From Solen grandis (lineage: Eukaryota > Mollusca > Bivalvia > Adapedonta > Solenidae), in NCBI GenBank assembly GCA_021229015.1, contig CM037785.1:43732543-43796542 (forward strand): a stretch of 64,000 nucleotides of DNA. The letters are read 5' to 3'. Positions 31,278-46,200 of the stretch are shown here, piece by piece. How positions within the stretch are numbered: position 1 is the first letter of the stretch; each line of letters starts with the position of its first letter. The notes beneath the pieces are model-generated. The model saw only the letters and a list, made by a program, of their open reading frames with translations, had not been told where the DNA came from and searched no databases. Both the position numbers and the translations under genes were made by a program.

Positions 31278-34200
31278 GTAGGGCAGCAGGGACTGGGGAA
31301 CCTAGAGTACAGGCATACTGATGTAAGGCCATATTTCTGTATACAGTAACTGGCTTTTGTTGAAAGGAGATCAGGCGTACGTTCAGTATGACAAACCGTA
31401 TGCAACCGATAACTTACAGTCAGCTATGGAGTTGCCTTAGGACCATATCGCATGCTGTGCCTTAGGACCATATCGCATGCTGTTCACATGCTCCTTATGC
31501 TGTACATGCATCGTGGTTTATGACACTGAGATAGTTTCATAGCTGACTGTGAGGGTACGGTTGCATATGGTTTGTCATACTGGATGCTTGCCTGTTTTTA
31601 GAAGGGTTTCAAAAGACTTGTTCAGGATGTTAATATGGCATTGTATATTTATAGGGTGTGTGGGGGGATAGATGATATGTGTCAGATAGCCGCCATCCTT
31701 CTGTTCTGCTTCCATATTGCTGCCACAGTTTTCAGATATCTCCTGATAGAATGACAGGAGTTGTCTTGACAGTAGTTTTCAATGTATCAAAATAATGTTA
31801 CTTATTTCCTGTATTTAATATAAATGCAAGTAAGGTTAAGTTTAGAGGTTAAAAGATGGTGTCTTACATTGCGTATTACTTTTGTTGAAAAACACACTGT
31901 ACTTGGTTTTGTTATTTCAGTCTGTTAGCAGCAGTGCCAGTCGGTCTGCTGTAGAGTCGGGACCAAACCTTTTGGACATGGGTAACCCCTCTGACAGCCG
32001 GCGGGATATAGCTGACTTTGCTGACTTTCAGTCAGCCAATGGAGACTTCAATCCCAGGGAAGGATCACAAGGTATAACTTGTCCTCATGGCAACCAACAT
32101 AATGGACAAGGTGGTGGGAACAATTGGAATTATTTCATTGTTGCTCTCTTTTAAGCTCACCTTAGCACTTAACTTGTTCATGGTAAAGCCTTAAAAAAAA
32201 ACACAGAAACTTTATGATTTGGCAAAAATGATCTATTTGAATTTAAATGAGCAAAAGCTGATATGTCCACAATAGTCTGTCAAAACCAAAGTTACAGTAG
32301 TAGGGTTGTAATGCACCTTTCTACAAACCCTACATAACATTGCCCACTTTTAAAGTCAGAGAGCTCTAATTCAGCTAATTTTGAAATATATTTCATTTGC
32401 AATCATTTGACAGGGTGATGTGAGGGTTTCATGGTCGTACATGTGAGTGGTTGGTGCTTGTCACATGGAATGTCTTGACAGAACTTCTAATCTTGTGATA
32501 TTAACCTGTTCAAACTTTCCAGTGACATGGTACCTTAAAGTTTGTCATGGCAGTGTGCAAGCTGTACCAGTTGGTCAGCTTCGTCTGTTGTCTTGGATTG
32601 CATGGTTTATGTGACTTAAATTGACAAAATTAGAAAAGTTGTAAAGAGTTCATTATGGAGCTTAACCTGTTCACTGTTTTTAGCTCACCTGAGCACAACA
32701 AGCTATTGTGATTGCCGTTTGTCCGGCGTCCATCATCCGTGCGTCCGGCGTCAACAATTTTCTTTAAACATCTCCACCTTAACCACTGGGCCAATTTTGA
32801 TGAAACTTTACAGGAATGTTTCTTGGGTAATGCCCTTTCAAAGTTGTTAAAATTATATTATTCCATGCAGAAATCTGGTTGCCATGGCAACAGAAAGGAA
32901 AAAAAAATGAAAATTTTGAAAATCTTCTCCTCCAAAACTACTGGGCAGATTTCAGAATTATTTGGCACAGATGTTCCTTGGGTCACTCTCTACCAAGACT
33001 GTTAACATTATTTTGGTCCTAGAAAAACATGGCCGCCAGGGGGCGGAGCCTGTTTTTCTTATATGTATATAGTAAAAGCTGCAAAATTCTTCTCCAAAAG
33101 TACTGGCTGGATTTCACAGTTATTTGGCACAGATGTTCCTTAGGTCGCTCTCTAGCAAGATTATTCAAATTATTTTGATTCTTTGAAAAATGTGGCTGGC
33201 AGGGGGTGGAGCCTGTTTTCCATATATGTATATAGTAAAACCTTAAAAATTCTCCTCTGCCAAAGGTGCTGGCTGAATTTCAAAGTTATTTGGCATAGAT
33301 GTTCCTTGGGTCAATCTCTACCAAGATGGTTCAAACTTTTTTGATCTGTTGAAAAACATGGCCGCCAGGGGGTGGAGCCTGTTTTCCTTGTACAAATATA
33401 TTACAAATTTGAAAAATCTTCTTGGCCAAAAGTACTGGCTGGATCTCAAAGTTATTTGGCACGGATGTTCCTTAGGTCACTCTCTACCAAGATTGTTCAA
33501 ATTATTTTGATCCGTTGAAAAACATGGTCGCCAGGGGACTAAGCCCATTTTCCTTATATGTATTAAGCACAAATTTGAAAATTCCTTTTGTCCAAAAGTA
33601 CTCACTCTATTTATGGCTGGCATTTTTCACAATATCATTTGATATTAGCTGTTGCTTTTCCTCCCACTAATATCTTGTTCTCAGGTGACCGACCCAGGGT
33701 CATCATGGCCCTCTTGTTTGTTGACTTGGTTCAGTTTCAGTTCCATAATTTTCAAAATATAGTTATTTCCAAAGTGCTGATTGTATCTTTAGTACTTTCT
33801 AAGCAGATGGCTGAAGTAATTTTAGTAATTCTGATTTTTTTTTTAATTTGGATTGTTCACTTGTCAAGTATTTTCTGATATGTATATTTCAGGTTCCAAG
33901 CCAGATGTAGATGATTTTGCAGACTTCAGCTCAGCAAATACCAATTCCACTAGGTAAAATTTCTCACTTATCACGTTAGACACAACTGCCAAAAGCACCA
34001 AGATACGTATCTTTTATCTAGGCCTTTTTAAATTAACTCTATTTTGGATGACTGGAAAAGGCAATCACAGATGTAAATTGTAAGGCCCAGTGAATTTTTA
34101 TATACCTTAGGCAAGTTGCTAACACAAATAGTTTCAATGTGTTTTGTAATCTGGTTCCCGATCATCCTTAAGATTACAGATAACATAAAGTATGGGAAAG

Positions 34201-37200
34201 GTACCCCAGCCAAGTACCAGACTTTAAAATTTATTGGAACTTTTTATGTGTGCAACTCACCCCTGAAAGCTTGTAGTTTCTCTGTCTGTGCCCTTTCATA
34301 ATCTTGTGTCTACTTTTTTCACAGTTTTTAAGGTTGATATGTGTATGTTCTTGATATATTTATCTTGTCAGTTAAATAAACCATTGTTTTTATGGCCCCT
34401 GAAATTTAAGAAAATCACTAAAATGACATAATTATTTGTAAATGGAGTTTGTGCATGCAACTTCTTAAGCAGTTTTAGGGATTTCTATGAAACCTAGACA
34501 GGGTTTTCATTAATAATTTGTGGATTGAAATCATTAGTTGGAATCACATAAAACTGTTGTTTTTCAGCAATATCCCCCTGGACTCAGCAATATTTGAAAT
34601 TTTAAATGTCTGAAATCCCCTTTGACCTTCGACTTAATTTGTTGTTTTTTAAAGAAAGGCTTTTGTTAAATTTTTTAATGAAAACCCTGATGAAATGTGG
34701 ATGAATGTTTTTATGTCAGTGGGGAAAGCCTATTTATCAGCTTTAAATGATATTTTAAGACTACAACTCAATCTGTCGGCTATAACAAGCATCAAGGTAG
34801 CCATGCATAACAAAATAAACCTTTGTTGCAGTCAAAATGGAGGATTTGCAGACTTCTCACAGATCAACAAGAGTCCACCTGCCAGCTCCAACACAGACTT
34901 GTTTGATGTGTTTAGTTCTGGTAGTGCTGGTATGAGCTCAAGTGTGCCTCTGCAGCCCAACTCAAGTGCCAATAACTTAAACAGCCTGGGTGCAGGGATG
35001 GGTGCCTCTATGAACAATCAGGGACTCATGGGTGGTGTGGGTATGCAAAACAATATGGCAGGACAATCAAATCTCATGGGTGGCCAGCCCAACATGGTGG
35101 GTGGGCAGCAACTTCAGCAGCAAAATCTGATGGGAGGCCAACCTAGCATGATGGGAGGTGGCCAGCCCACAATGGTGAAAACTGGAGGGAATATGATGAG
35201 CAGTCAACCCAATATGATATTTGGCCAGGGCAGTGTGATGGCCAGCCAGCCTGGCATGATGCCTACACAGCAGCCTGGCATGATGCCTGCACAGCAGCCT
35301 GGCATGATGCCTGCACAGCAGCCTGGCATGATGACTGCCCAGCAGCCTGGCATGATGCAGCAGCCGGTGAGTTACTGTAGTACTGGCTAGTGTGGTCTTC
35401 TGTAGATCTTGTAGTGAATTGGGGGCAGGGTCATTAAAATCTCAAGTCCATTTTGGGGGAAAAACAATAATGCCACCAGACATTGATTATTTTGTTTGTT
35501 TTGTAAGTTGATGTCGACTTGATCCATTAGGTATAGCATTATTTACCATTTGTTCAATACAAGTATAGCACACATGAATAGAGAGTGATTCATTCTTATA
35601 GAAAATTCATTTATCTTGAAATTTCTTAGGAATCAAGGCATCTAGACTAAAAGAGTTTGACTTATTTCCTCTTTGGAAATGTATCACCTAAATTTGTATG
35701 TCTGCTTTTTTAGTATTTTGTGGATTGTCTTCATTTTTTGTGCAATCAGTATGTTTAGACTAGTCCTGAAGGATACTTAAAGTATATGAGCTTGACACAT
35801 GACATTTGTTGATACTTTTCTACAGTTCCATTGGAGTCCTTAAAATATGTCTTCATACGAACAAGTTCTTTAAAAAGACATATTGTACATGTCCTCTGGG
35901 TTCCTTTTATAAATCCATACTTGAATCTCTGAGGATTGAATGTATGTAATTTAGAAGCAATATTGGACAGACTTTCCAATTAAGTTCACATGTGAGCCTC
36001 TCTACCAACTTCTATGCAAAAGATCCAATTAAAAAAACTTTTGCAGATTCTATGAGTTGCAAGTTTTTGTTTAAGTGAATATCAATATAAATTCACCAGT
36101 TGTTTTGATCATACCAGTAGGAATATTTGCCACTAAAATACTTAAAAATAAAAAGCTTTATATAATGAATGGTATGACTGAGTGACATGGTGTTGTGTTA
36201 TATAGATGGGCCAGACTGGCATGATGAGCGGGATGAGTCAACCAAATATGGGCATGATGGGTGGAGCTTCCCAGCCAAGCCAGGTAGGTGGGGTACACTG
36301 GTGATTGGGGTGTGGTGCAGGGTACATAGGGACAGGGCTATATACGGAGGTAGACATAGACTTGCCAGACTACAGTGGTGCTAACGTATCAGTTGTCAAA
36401 AATAGCGTATATCGTTCGTATCGCATCGTATCGTAACGTATATATTACTCAATCGCATCGTAACGTATGGAATCGTATTCTATCGCATTCAATCGTATTA
36501 GGCATAATAAACGGGATTGTATCGCATCGCATCGTAAGGCAACCGTATATCGGTAATCGTATATCGTAAATCGCATAACGTATATCGTATTGAACAACTC
36601 AGTAGTTTGGGAAAGTTTAAGTTACGGGACACCATCGATATTTCAGAAATAATTAATGTTCGTGTCTTTAAATTTAATATTTGCTTAGGTTTATTAATGG
36701 TGGATCATTAAATCACATTATGCAGTGCATTTTTTTTTTCATATTTTACCAATTGCAATAGTTATATTTCTTTTCTTTTATTATTTTATACATGTGTTAT
36801 GGCCTACGTGACTTTCAGGAGCAGACGCCATGCGATGATATATAATATGATGCACGTGTGAAAAGTACTATATCAGAGACGTAAATACCTTTAATATAGC
36901 TTCGTGACTATATCAGTATTAAAGTGAAATAATTTAAAAATATGTGTAATCGATATGTTTGATCAATGTTTGCTTTATTAACCTGTCTAAAAACTAACAA
37001 ATTAAAACTTACCTACTTATGCAAGATCGTCCGAAATGTTGCTTTCGTGTAATTGTTTATTTCCCGGGACATTTTTTACTGCTGTATTTACTCGAATGCC
37101 AATTTTTCTTTATTATTTAATGAATTCGTGAACAAAAGATAATTGTAATTTACGAATATAGTTTATTTATTTAATTATTTCCTATTTTATTTAGGTTTCT

Positions 37201-40200
37201 CTATCTCTCTTTCATTACGCACACGCGCGCGCACACACACTTCCAAAAAAATTGGTTGAATGAGTGCAAATTATGTTTCTTTTTTCCCCCTTTTTTCATC
37301 AGTACGGAGATAATCAAAATTCAGGTAGGTGGAGACTGAAAATCCAGACCGGAGCATTTTTTCCGATGATCGCGTAAATCCTAATACGTATATGATGTGT
37401 ACAAGATGCATCGGTATTGCTTTGAGAACACGGAGCTCTAAGTACTAGTTCTACACAGGAACATGTTTACAGTATATCGGTGCTATACCTCGGACACGTA
37501 TATTTCGAAGAGCATTTTTTTTGCGAAATTAGCATGGGTATCACACCCGAACTTAATTGTATCCAACAACTGTCTCTTTCATATGGAAAAAAACAATGAT
37601 AAAACGGGACCACATTTTCATGATATGCTTCACTGCTATGTCTTAATATTTAATATGATAAACCAGGAATTATTGCAAGCCATAACAATAGAAAAATAAA
37701 CATAAAACCTACATGGGAATGGAAGATTTGTTATAAAATATTTGATGTATTTTATTCCGTGATAACACAGAGTTCACTGACATGATAATAGTTAAAAGAA
37801 AATGATCTTGTTTCCATATTACTACAGTTCGCTAAAGATCTCATTTCCATATTATTACAGTTTGCTAGAGATATAATAGGTTAGAACATTTTCTTGCATA
37901 TCCCTAATCTTTTATGTATAATTAAGTGAAAAAAGTGTGTTTCGCAATACCGGAGGCGTGCCATAAGTTCTTATCAGCAGGCACAGCATGTGTTTATTTT
38001 GACCGGATATGTCACCTTTATGTCTCGCCGCTGCCGGTATACCACCCCCAGAGAGAAGACTTTTGACATGTACACAGAGTGAATGTTAGGGATCAAAAAT
38101 ACACCAATGTTCATAGAATAATAATAATAATAAAACTGTTTCCAATCCAGGTATGAGGCACAGAATATATTTCGAAGAGAGAAAAAAAAATCTTAAATGT
38201 ACACGATGATGATGATGATAATGATGATACATGTATCAAAAATACATTTGTAAGGGAGTGTGCGGGCACACATGTGTGCAACTTATGGACTTATTTTTAT
38301 ATCACAAATGAGCGAATCATAGGGTATTCTTTAAAATATTTTGATTGTTAAAACGGCGAGTAAAATACACAGATTTTAAATAGACTTTTTTTTCTTAATT
38401 TGTTCTTCCGATTGAAACCCATTGTGTCTACAAATCAAAATCTCTGCAAATTAAAATGTGTCTCGAAACCACATACATGATAACATTAATGACCATTAGG
38501 TCAAAATATAGGATGAGAGAGAGAGAGAGAGAGAGAGGGGAGGAGAGATGAATGCATATTTATGCGGAAGACACAGTGAATTAGTGCGGGGATGATACAT
38601 ATGCACACAATATAAATGTTATATCATAAATATTTAATAAAATATCAAATACTTTACATCTAAATAATTTTACAATAATACTTGGTCAAAAACATGGATA
38701 CCATTACAAAATATTGAAAGCCCAATACATGATGATATTTCCCTGCTTAATAAGAGACAATTAGTTATATATCCTTTACATGTAGCAATGCATGTGTTAG
38801 ACAATCTGGAAACATGTCTGGAAAGGTGTGAAATAACTTTATACAGTACATGAATTGGGTGTAGTCAAAATGAGATATAACCGATTTGGCAATTATTTTA
38901 TTCTTGTACTCGATTAACGAAACAAATCATATTAAACTGTATACGCATGGCGGCGTATGACATTTCTCACGAATACCCGGTTAAACGGCGGCCTCTTCAC
39001 TCATGGCATCTTTTCGACAAAGATAGCTTTTCGCCCCATGTTAATGCACATGTATTTAATTGTTTAATTACCAAGGTCAATTTCCAACAACAATTCTTCG
39101 GGCTTAGGGCTTTTTAAAACAATAGCGGATTTTCCGAGCTTAAAGTATATGAAAACATATTTATATTAACACTATACCTATGACAGTTACCTACTTGTAA
39201 TATATACGAATATTCTAATAAGAAAATAGATACGGTGCTATTCTCCCACACTCACTCGCGTTCTTTTGATATTTGATACATCCAATAAATTATATATACA
39301 TTTATGTTTGATGGGTTAAATGCAAAGTTTGAAAAATGCCCGAAGATATTGTTTTAATTAGCACAAATGACAGCGTACTAGATATTAGATGATTACTGGT
39401 ATCAATTTTTTTTTTAATGTGATTAATATCAAAGCACATAATAACAAAGCATAATTAATACATTTTTTTATGAGTCCTCATTAGGAAAAATATCAGTTTT
39501 TCATTACACGTGCTTAGGTTGTTATTGACGGAGACAACAGAGTCCGTAACATTTCTAGAGGAACCGCAATTTAGTTTGTCCCCATTTCCTGTTTCCCGTT
39601 TTGTTTATTTCCGCTGTTTATTTCAGATGAAAACACGGCTTGTGATAAATATTGTTAAAAGCTTAGTTGATATTTCATATTTTTGAACTTATTGTTTATT
39701 CCCTTTTCAGAAAAAAAAAAAAATCGCATAACGTATATCGCAGATCGTAAATCGTATATCGTATGGTATCAGATTATAAACGCATCGCATCGCATCGTAA
39801 CGAATCGTAAAGGTAAATCAGACCTGCTATCGCACATCGCATATCGCAGATCGTATATCGCATATCGTATATCGTCCGTATTTCTATCGTATTCCAATCG
39901 TATTTTTTGACAACTGATACGTTAGCACCACTGTAGTAGACATGTTTTCAGCAAAGTATTCAATTTAAGAGGGCAAACCACCTATAGGGAATTGTGTAAA
40001 AGCCTTGAATGACCCATGAGAGGTCATTTATATCAGTGAGATTCATGTGGAGAAATGGCCCTCTTATGACAGTTGAATTTCTCTGGAGATGGTGGCTTAT
40101 TATGTGTACTGGCTGATGAAAATAATGTGTGGAGAAAAGGCTTTTATCAGAAAATTATAATCTATGTTTAGATACAAGGACAATTTAGCATTAAAATCAT

Positions 40201-43200
40201 TCAATATAAAAAGTGACATGTGACAACTCAAAGTTGATGTGTTAAAAATATGCTTAAATTATGCAGTCTGCTGTGAAACTTGAAAAAAGAAGATGAGATG
40301 AAAATGTTTGATTAAATGATGACATGATTGTAATAGCAGTATGAAGTGATTTGCACTGATAAACTATGTTACTGTTTTACTGGGTAGGGAATATAGGACA
40401 GTCATATACTGTAAAATCATTGATTTTCGTTGACATTAAATTTTGTTCCTAAGGGAATTTGGTGGGTAAATTTATTCTTGGATCTATGTTCTAGAAGATG
40501 TGGGGCCTTATGTAAGAGACAAGTTTTTGTGGGGATTAATATTCGTGAATAAAACCCACCACAAATCGACGAAAATAAGTGCTTCATGAAAATTAATGAT
40601 TTCACGGTAACCATTTACAATATAGTTTTCCATCTTCCATAAGTATATCAGCTGCAGTCACACTACAACTCTCAATGCTTTGTGCTGGGTTAGGGCTGGA
40701 CATGGCAGTAATGTATGGCGAAAATGTTGGGGTAATTTGAGAATGAAGCCTCAAATGTTTTCTGAATTACTCCAACAATAAAATTCAAGGTATTGATACA
40801 GGGTAAGATGATGGGTCCTCCAATCCTTACTGAGGGATCCCCAAATGAGAATATGCATTTGAAGTTTTGGCCAAGGTTTGTTATTTTCTTTTTACTATAA
40901 AGCAGAGGCCCTTTGTGTAGTAGAGGCCCTCTTGCAAAGTGGAGACGCATAAAAACAACTCAGAAAGCTGAGAGAACATTCGCCAAGCATTGCACACACT
41001 TGGTGATGATGCCAGAAGATTTCTGTTACCAAGTCATAGTCAGTTGTAGTGTGACAAGTGCTTACTGATCAGTATTACAATATCATTTGTAGTTCTTATG
41101 TTGTTTAATTTTGTTGCTTACATTATTTGGTCACAAACTGTGTTCCCCCAATGTTGTCTTTAGTTAATATTCAACTAATTTCACAATCGCAATTTCACTC
41201 TCTTTATATGTTTAAAGGAAGGTTGCATAAAAGTTGAGGTTTTCACAGAAATTCTTGCATGAAAAAGTAAAATTCTGGAAGTGTTGGTCCAAAACCTGAT
41301 ATTGTAAATCTTGCATAACTGGTGATATAGCCATTATTGCAAATTAAAGGCAGTAACACAATGCCATTAAAACAAGTTACATTGCCAGATGTGTAATGTA
41401 GCCTGATACTGAATTTCTTGTGGTGTACGAGCGGTGATATAATCTAGACACAGGAGACGCGGTTTGTGGCTGCTGCTGCAGCCTAGTATGCCCTAGTTAC
41501 GGTGGTTTGTTATTGTACAGCCGATGATGATGATGGGCGGTGGAGGGATGATGATGAGTCAGCCAGGGATGGGCTTCAGTACGGGCATTATGCAGCCTAA
41601 CATGACATCCATGTCCAAGGTAACTATGGAAACAGTCTGCTGGCCAGAGTTGGGGAGGGAACTGGTCGGATAACATATGAAAATTTCAATATTGAAATCA
41701 GTCCATTTATTTTTCTTAGAATATTTAATCAATAATTAATGGCTACAAGAAAGTAGAAAAAGAAAGAGGGAGAGGGTACAACTATGAGTTAAGTCATTTA
41801 TTTCAACAAAGCACTAGTATCAAGTGATGTAATGATGGGCCATGATGTAGTAGGGCATGATGTGTATAGTCTGTCTGGCTGCTTTGGATATGTGTGTAGG
41901 CTTAGATAGCTAGTCATAAACCATTGCTCATAGACATGTACACATATCATATAGAGGTGCACCTCTCCATTTAGAATATTGTTTGTAGCTGTTCTGGTTT
42001 TTCATTTAACAAGCAGTAGCAAGAATCACTCTGGTGATTATAACAATGTGTGTAGTTACACACATTTTGAAAGACAGCAAACAGTGGAATGCCTAACAGT
42101 TAAAAGACAGTCCTGGTTTCCTCTGGAATGCTTCCTTGTTGTCTATAGAGTGGCTGGCATGGCTTGTCTGTTTGCATGTTTGATAGACAGCATGGACTAA
42201 CTTTAGAGTTGTACTAATAGTTAAGATTAACCTTTTAGGATTATTACAGGTTTGTCATCCATTGTTCACTATTAGTTTATTTACATACTAACAATCCATT
42301 TGATAAGCAGTTTTGGTAAACGTGGGTGACAATGTACGGCCGTAATGTCTCCATCTAATTAGATTATTGTGGAAATTTCACCATTAGGTCCATAGCTGCA
42401 GCCCTTTATCAGGAAATGCCATATTTTTTTTTTTTCATTCTGCATTTATATAGCATTCTTTATCAAATTTGGAGACATTTGTTATGGCCATAAGCTGTCA
42501 GCCACTTTTGATTATGGTTGCTATGGTTGACAACCCTTTAAGAGCAGAGATAATCAGATGAGCAAAAGAAATCCATCTTGGTCCATTTGTCTTCTTTTTA
42601 GCTCACCTGAGCACGTGCTCATGGTGAGCTTTTGTGATGGTCCGCCATCCATCGTGCGTCGTCAACTTTTTAATTCAAACGACTTCTCCTCCTTAACTAC
42701 TGGGGAGATTTCAATAAAACTTTACACAAATGACCCTTGGGTGACCCTCTTTCAAATTTGTTCAAATGGTTCCAGTCTGTTGAATAACTAGGTCACAGGA
42801 GCTAAAAATAGACAAAAAAAATTGCAATCTTTAAAAATCTTCTTCTCTGAAACCAAAAGGCACATAGCTTTGACATTGGTATGTAGCATCATCTTATGGT
42901 CCTCTACCAAATTTGTTCAAATTATGGCCCTGGGGTCAAAATTGGCCCCGCCCTGGGGGTCACTTTATTTACACAGGCTTATATAGGGAAAACTTAGAAA
43001 AATCTTCTTCTCCGAAACCGTATGGCCTAGAGCTAAGATATTTGGCATGTAGCATTGTCTAGTGGATCTCTACCAAGATTGTTCAAATCATGGCCCTGGG
43101 GTTAAAATTGGCCCTGCCCTGGGGGTCACTTTATTTACACAGGCTTATATAGGGAACACTTAGAAAAATCTTCTTCTCCGAAACCACATGGCCTAGAGCT

Positions 43201-46200
43201 AAGATATTTGGCATGAAGCATTGTCTAGTGGATCTCTACCGAGATTGTTCAAATCATGGCCCTGGGGTCAAAATTGGCCCCGCCCTGGGGGTCACTTTCT
43301 TTAACATAGGCTAATATTGGAACAAATCAAGAAAAACCTTCTTCTCTGAAACCATATGGCCTAGAGCTTGATATTTGGCATGTAGCATGTCTATGATCTC
43401 TACCAAGTTTGTTCAAATTATGGCCCTGGGGTCAAAATTGGCCCCCCGGGGGTACTTTCTTTAACATAGGCTAATATAGGAATTAGAAAAATGTTCTTCT
43501 CTGGAACCTTATGGCTGGGAGCTTTGATATTTGGCATGTAGCATTGTCTAATGATCTCTACCAAGTTTGTTCAAATAATGGCCCTGGGGTCAAAATGGGC
43601 CCCACCCAGGGGGTTACTTTCTTCAACATAGGCTAATATTAGCAACTGTTTATCAGATCTGAATGATACTGTGCACAATTACTCATCTTAACATGTACAT
43701 CACATATCAACAAAAAGGAATTGCTTTGTACATTTAGATAATTTTTCAACCATTAAAAAAAAAAACCTTGTTACCTTGATCTTTAACCTATCTTTTGTAA
43801 CTTTATGGTGGGACATTTTATCTTTACTCAGGTGAGCGGATTAGAGCCCTCGGGCTCTTGTTTTAATGTTTCAATTGATGTTTTATTGTTCCTGTCAGCA
43901 TATCTTATTTTTGTTTACCGCATATAGATTTTAACTGCTTATGAATTCTTTAGCATAGTACTTAACATTGTTTATGTAATTAGTTGAATTGATTTTTCAT
44001 TAACACATGCAGACAGATATCCGTAACAAACATTATTTTGTCAGATGCTTTTATGGAAAGCATAATGTGCATGCTTGTGAAGTGATCAAGGTCACTTGCT
44101 AGTCACCCGTTACAATCATGTTGTGCAGTGATCAAGGTCACTGGCTGGTCACCCATTACAATCAAGTTGTGCAGTGGTCAAGGTCACTGGCTGGTCACCT
44201 GTTACAGTCAAGTTGTGCAGTGGTTAAGGTCACTGGCTGGTCACCTGTTACAGTCAACTCCTAAAACATCGCTTCTGCTGTAGTTATGTTCTATGTTAAG
44301 GTATTGTGTCATAGTAAGTCTTAACTGGTCTTAACTGGGTTCCATAAATCAGTTTTAAATACTAATGTTTTTCCATTGATATACATTTGGAAATCAAGTT
44401 TATTCCCAAGCAACATGGTATAAAGCTTCTATCTAATCTAATGGTTTCATGTGAAAACATTGTACCAAGGTTGTTAAATCATTCCTGTCTGAGATGGTTA
44501 ACCGTCTGCTGGTGTTGGTCACTCATTATACTTGTTGAAGGCAAATATTCAGACAGGAGTTCCTTATTGCAGATGAGCATGACCTGACTTTGTGCATGGT
44601 ATGTTTTGGTACTAATACAGTTGTATGATTGTTAGCATCCTAGATTCATCTGTTGTGAATATGTTTAATTTTACATCAGTATGTCGAGTGCTTGTCAAAA
44701 GGTCTCATTTTTTGAGTTTGTAGAATTTTGTGTTGATTTATTCTTTGGTTTGCAACATGTTAGGCTTGTCAGTAAATGGATTGGCGAATGACGTTATTAG
44801 CTATGGTTAAATGCCTAGCTAGTTAAAACAGGTCATTTTATAATGCTCAAATGAATGGAAAAAAAAAAAATGTAACAATAATTGCATGACAGTGAGTGTT
44901 AAGATGAGTCGTGTTGAATCCTGGGTTATGTTCATATTTCACAAGCTGTTAATGTTTCTTCCTCAAAGGATGGCATTGCTAAGAATGTGCATGGCATCTT
45001 TGTATAGAATGTGGCACATCTGTCAGAGCATTTTCCTTCCATAGATACACTGTACATTCATAATTTCATTTCTTTTAAGTTTTATCATAGTATTATAGTA
45101 GTAATGATAATTCCATATCTTTTGTGGATTTAATTTTATTAGATTCATCTTTGTTTTAAGTTGTTTGCAGTGTTTCTTTCACCACCATCACTCCGATGTA
45201 AGCTTCAGGATAGTTTGACTGGTCACATGAGTCCTCTACTCCAACCATTGCATTTCAGTCTCCTGTACACACGTATGTCACGAAATGCTGTGGTTTTTAA
45301 CTTATTTCTATCAAGCTCTAATGAACACAGGGTACTCAAGATTAGGTACTGTGCTCACCTTTTGTCCCTCAACCATATTTGCCTAAACAAGCAAGATTTG
45401 CTTGAAAAATGAGTCCCGCATGGGTGGGCTAGTTTCCTTATTTATCTATTATCTGTCTCTAAAACCTTTGGACAGAATTAATTTTGTCTCTTCACGGTTT
45501 CTTATGTAACTGCAGAAGTAGAATTTATCTGAAAAAAAAAAAAAAGGCAGCTACAGGTTGGGTTGGTCACAAGGTCAAATCTTAAATGACTCCTGCTTTA
45601 CTTTGGTTGATTGTATTCAGATGAGCAAGTTAGGGTCACAATGGCCCTCTTGTTAGTTCGACTATTCAAAGAATATGAGAGCTATTGTAGTCGCCCTTGC
45701 GTCGGCGTTGGTGTTGCAGCTTTTGGTTAAAGTTTTGCATACAAGTTACTATCAACCTTATATCTCAATAACCATTTATGGTATTGACTTGAAAGTTTAT
45801 GAATATGTTCAGGGGCATCAGACAACCAAGGTAGATAACTCTTGACTGAATTTAATATGAATTATGGCCCCTTTTTAACTTAGAAATTTTGGTTAAAGTT
45901 TTGCATGCAATAGAAAATTTGGTTAAAGTTTTGCGTGCAAGCTACTATCTAGTTTGTATCTCAATAACCATTCATGGTATTGACTTGGAAGTTTATGAAT
46001 ATGTTTAGGGGCATCAGAAAACCAAGGTAGATAACTCTTGATGGAATATATTACAAATTATGGCCCCTTTTTAACTTAGAAATTTTGGTTAAAGTTTTGC
46101 ATGCAAGTCTTCATGCTATATCTCAGTATCCGTGCGATTGATTTGAAACATCTTTAATATATTTAGGGGTATCATACTTTCATGGTAGATAACTCTTGAT

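Noticed and set aside
34695..34831. Upstream extension of the CLINT1 exon d open frame
   Set aside because: The acceptor TTGTTGCAG at 34831 and FADF homology start the exon at 34832; the extension has no CLINT1 similarity.
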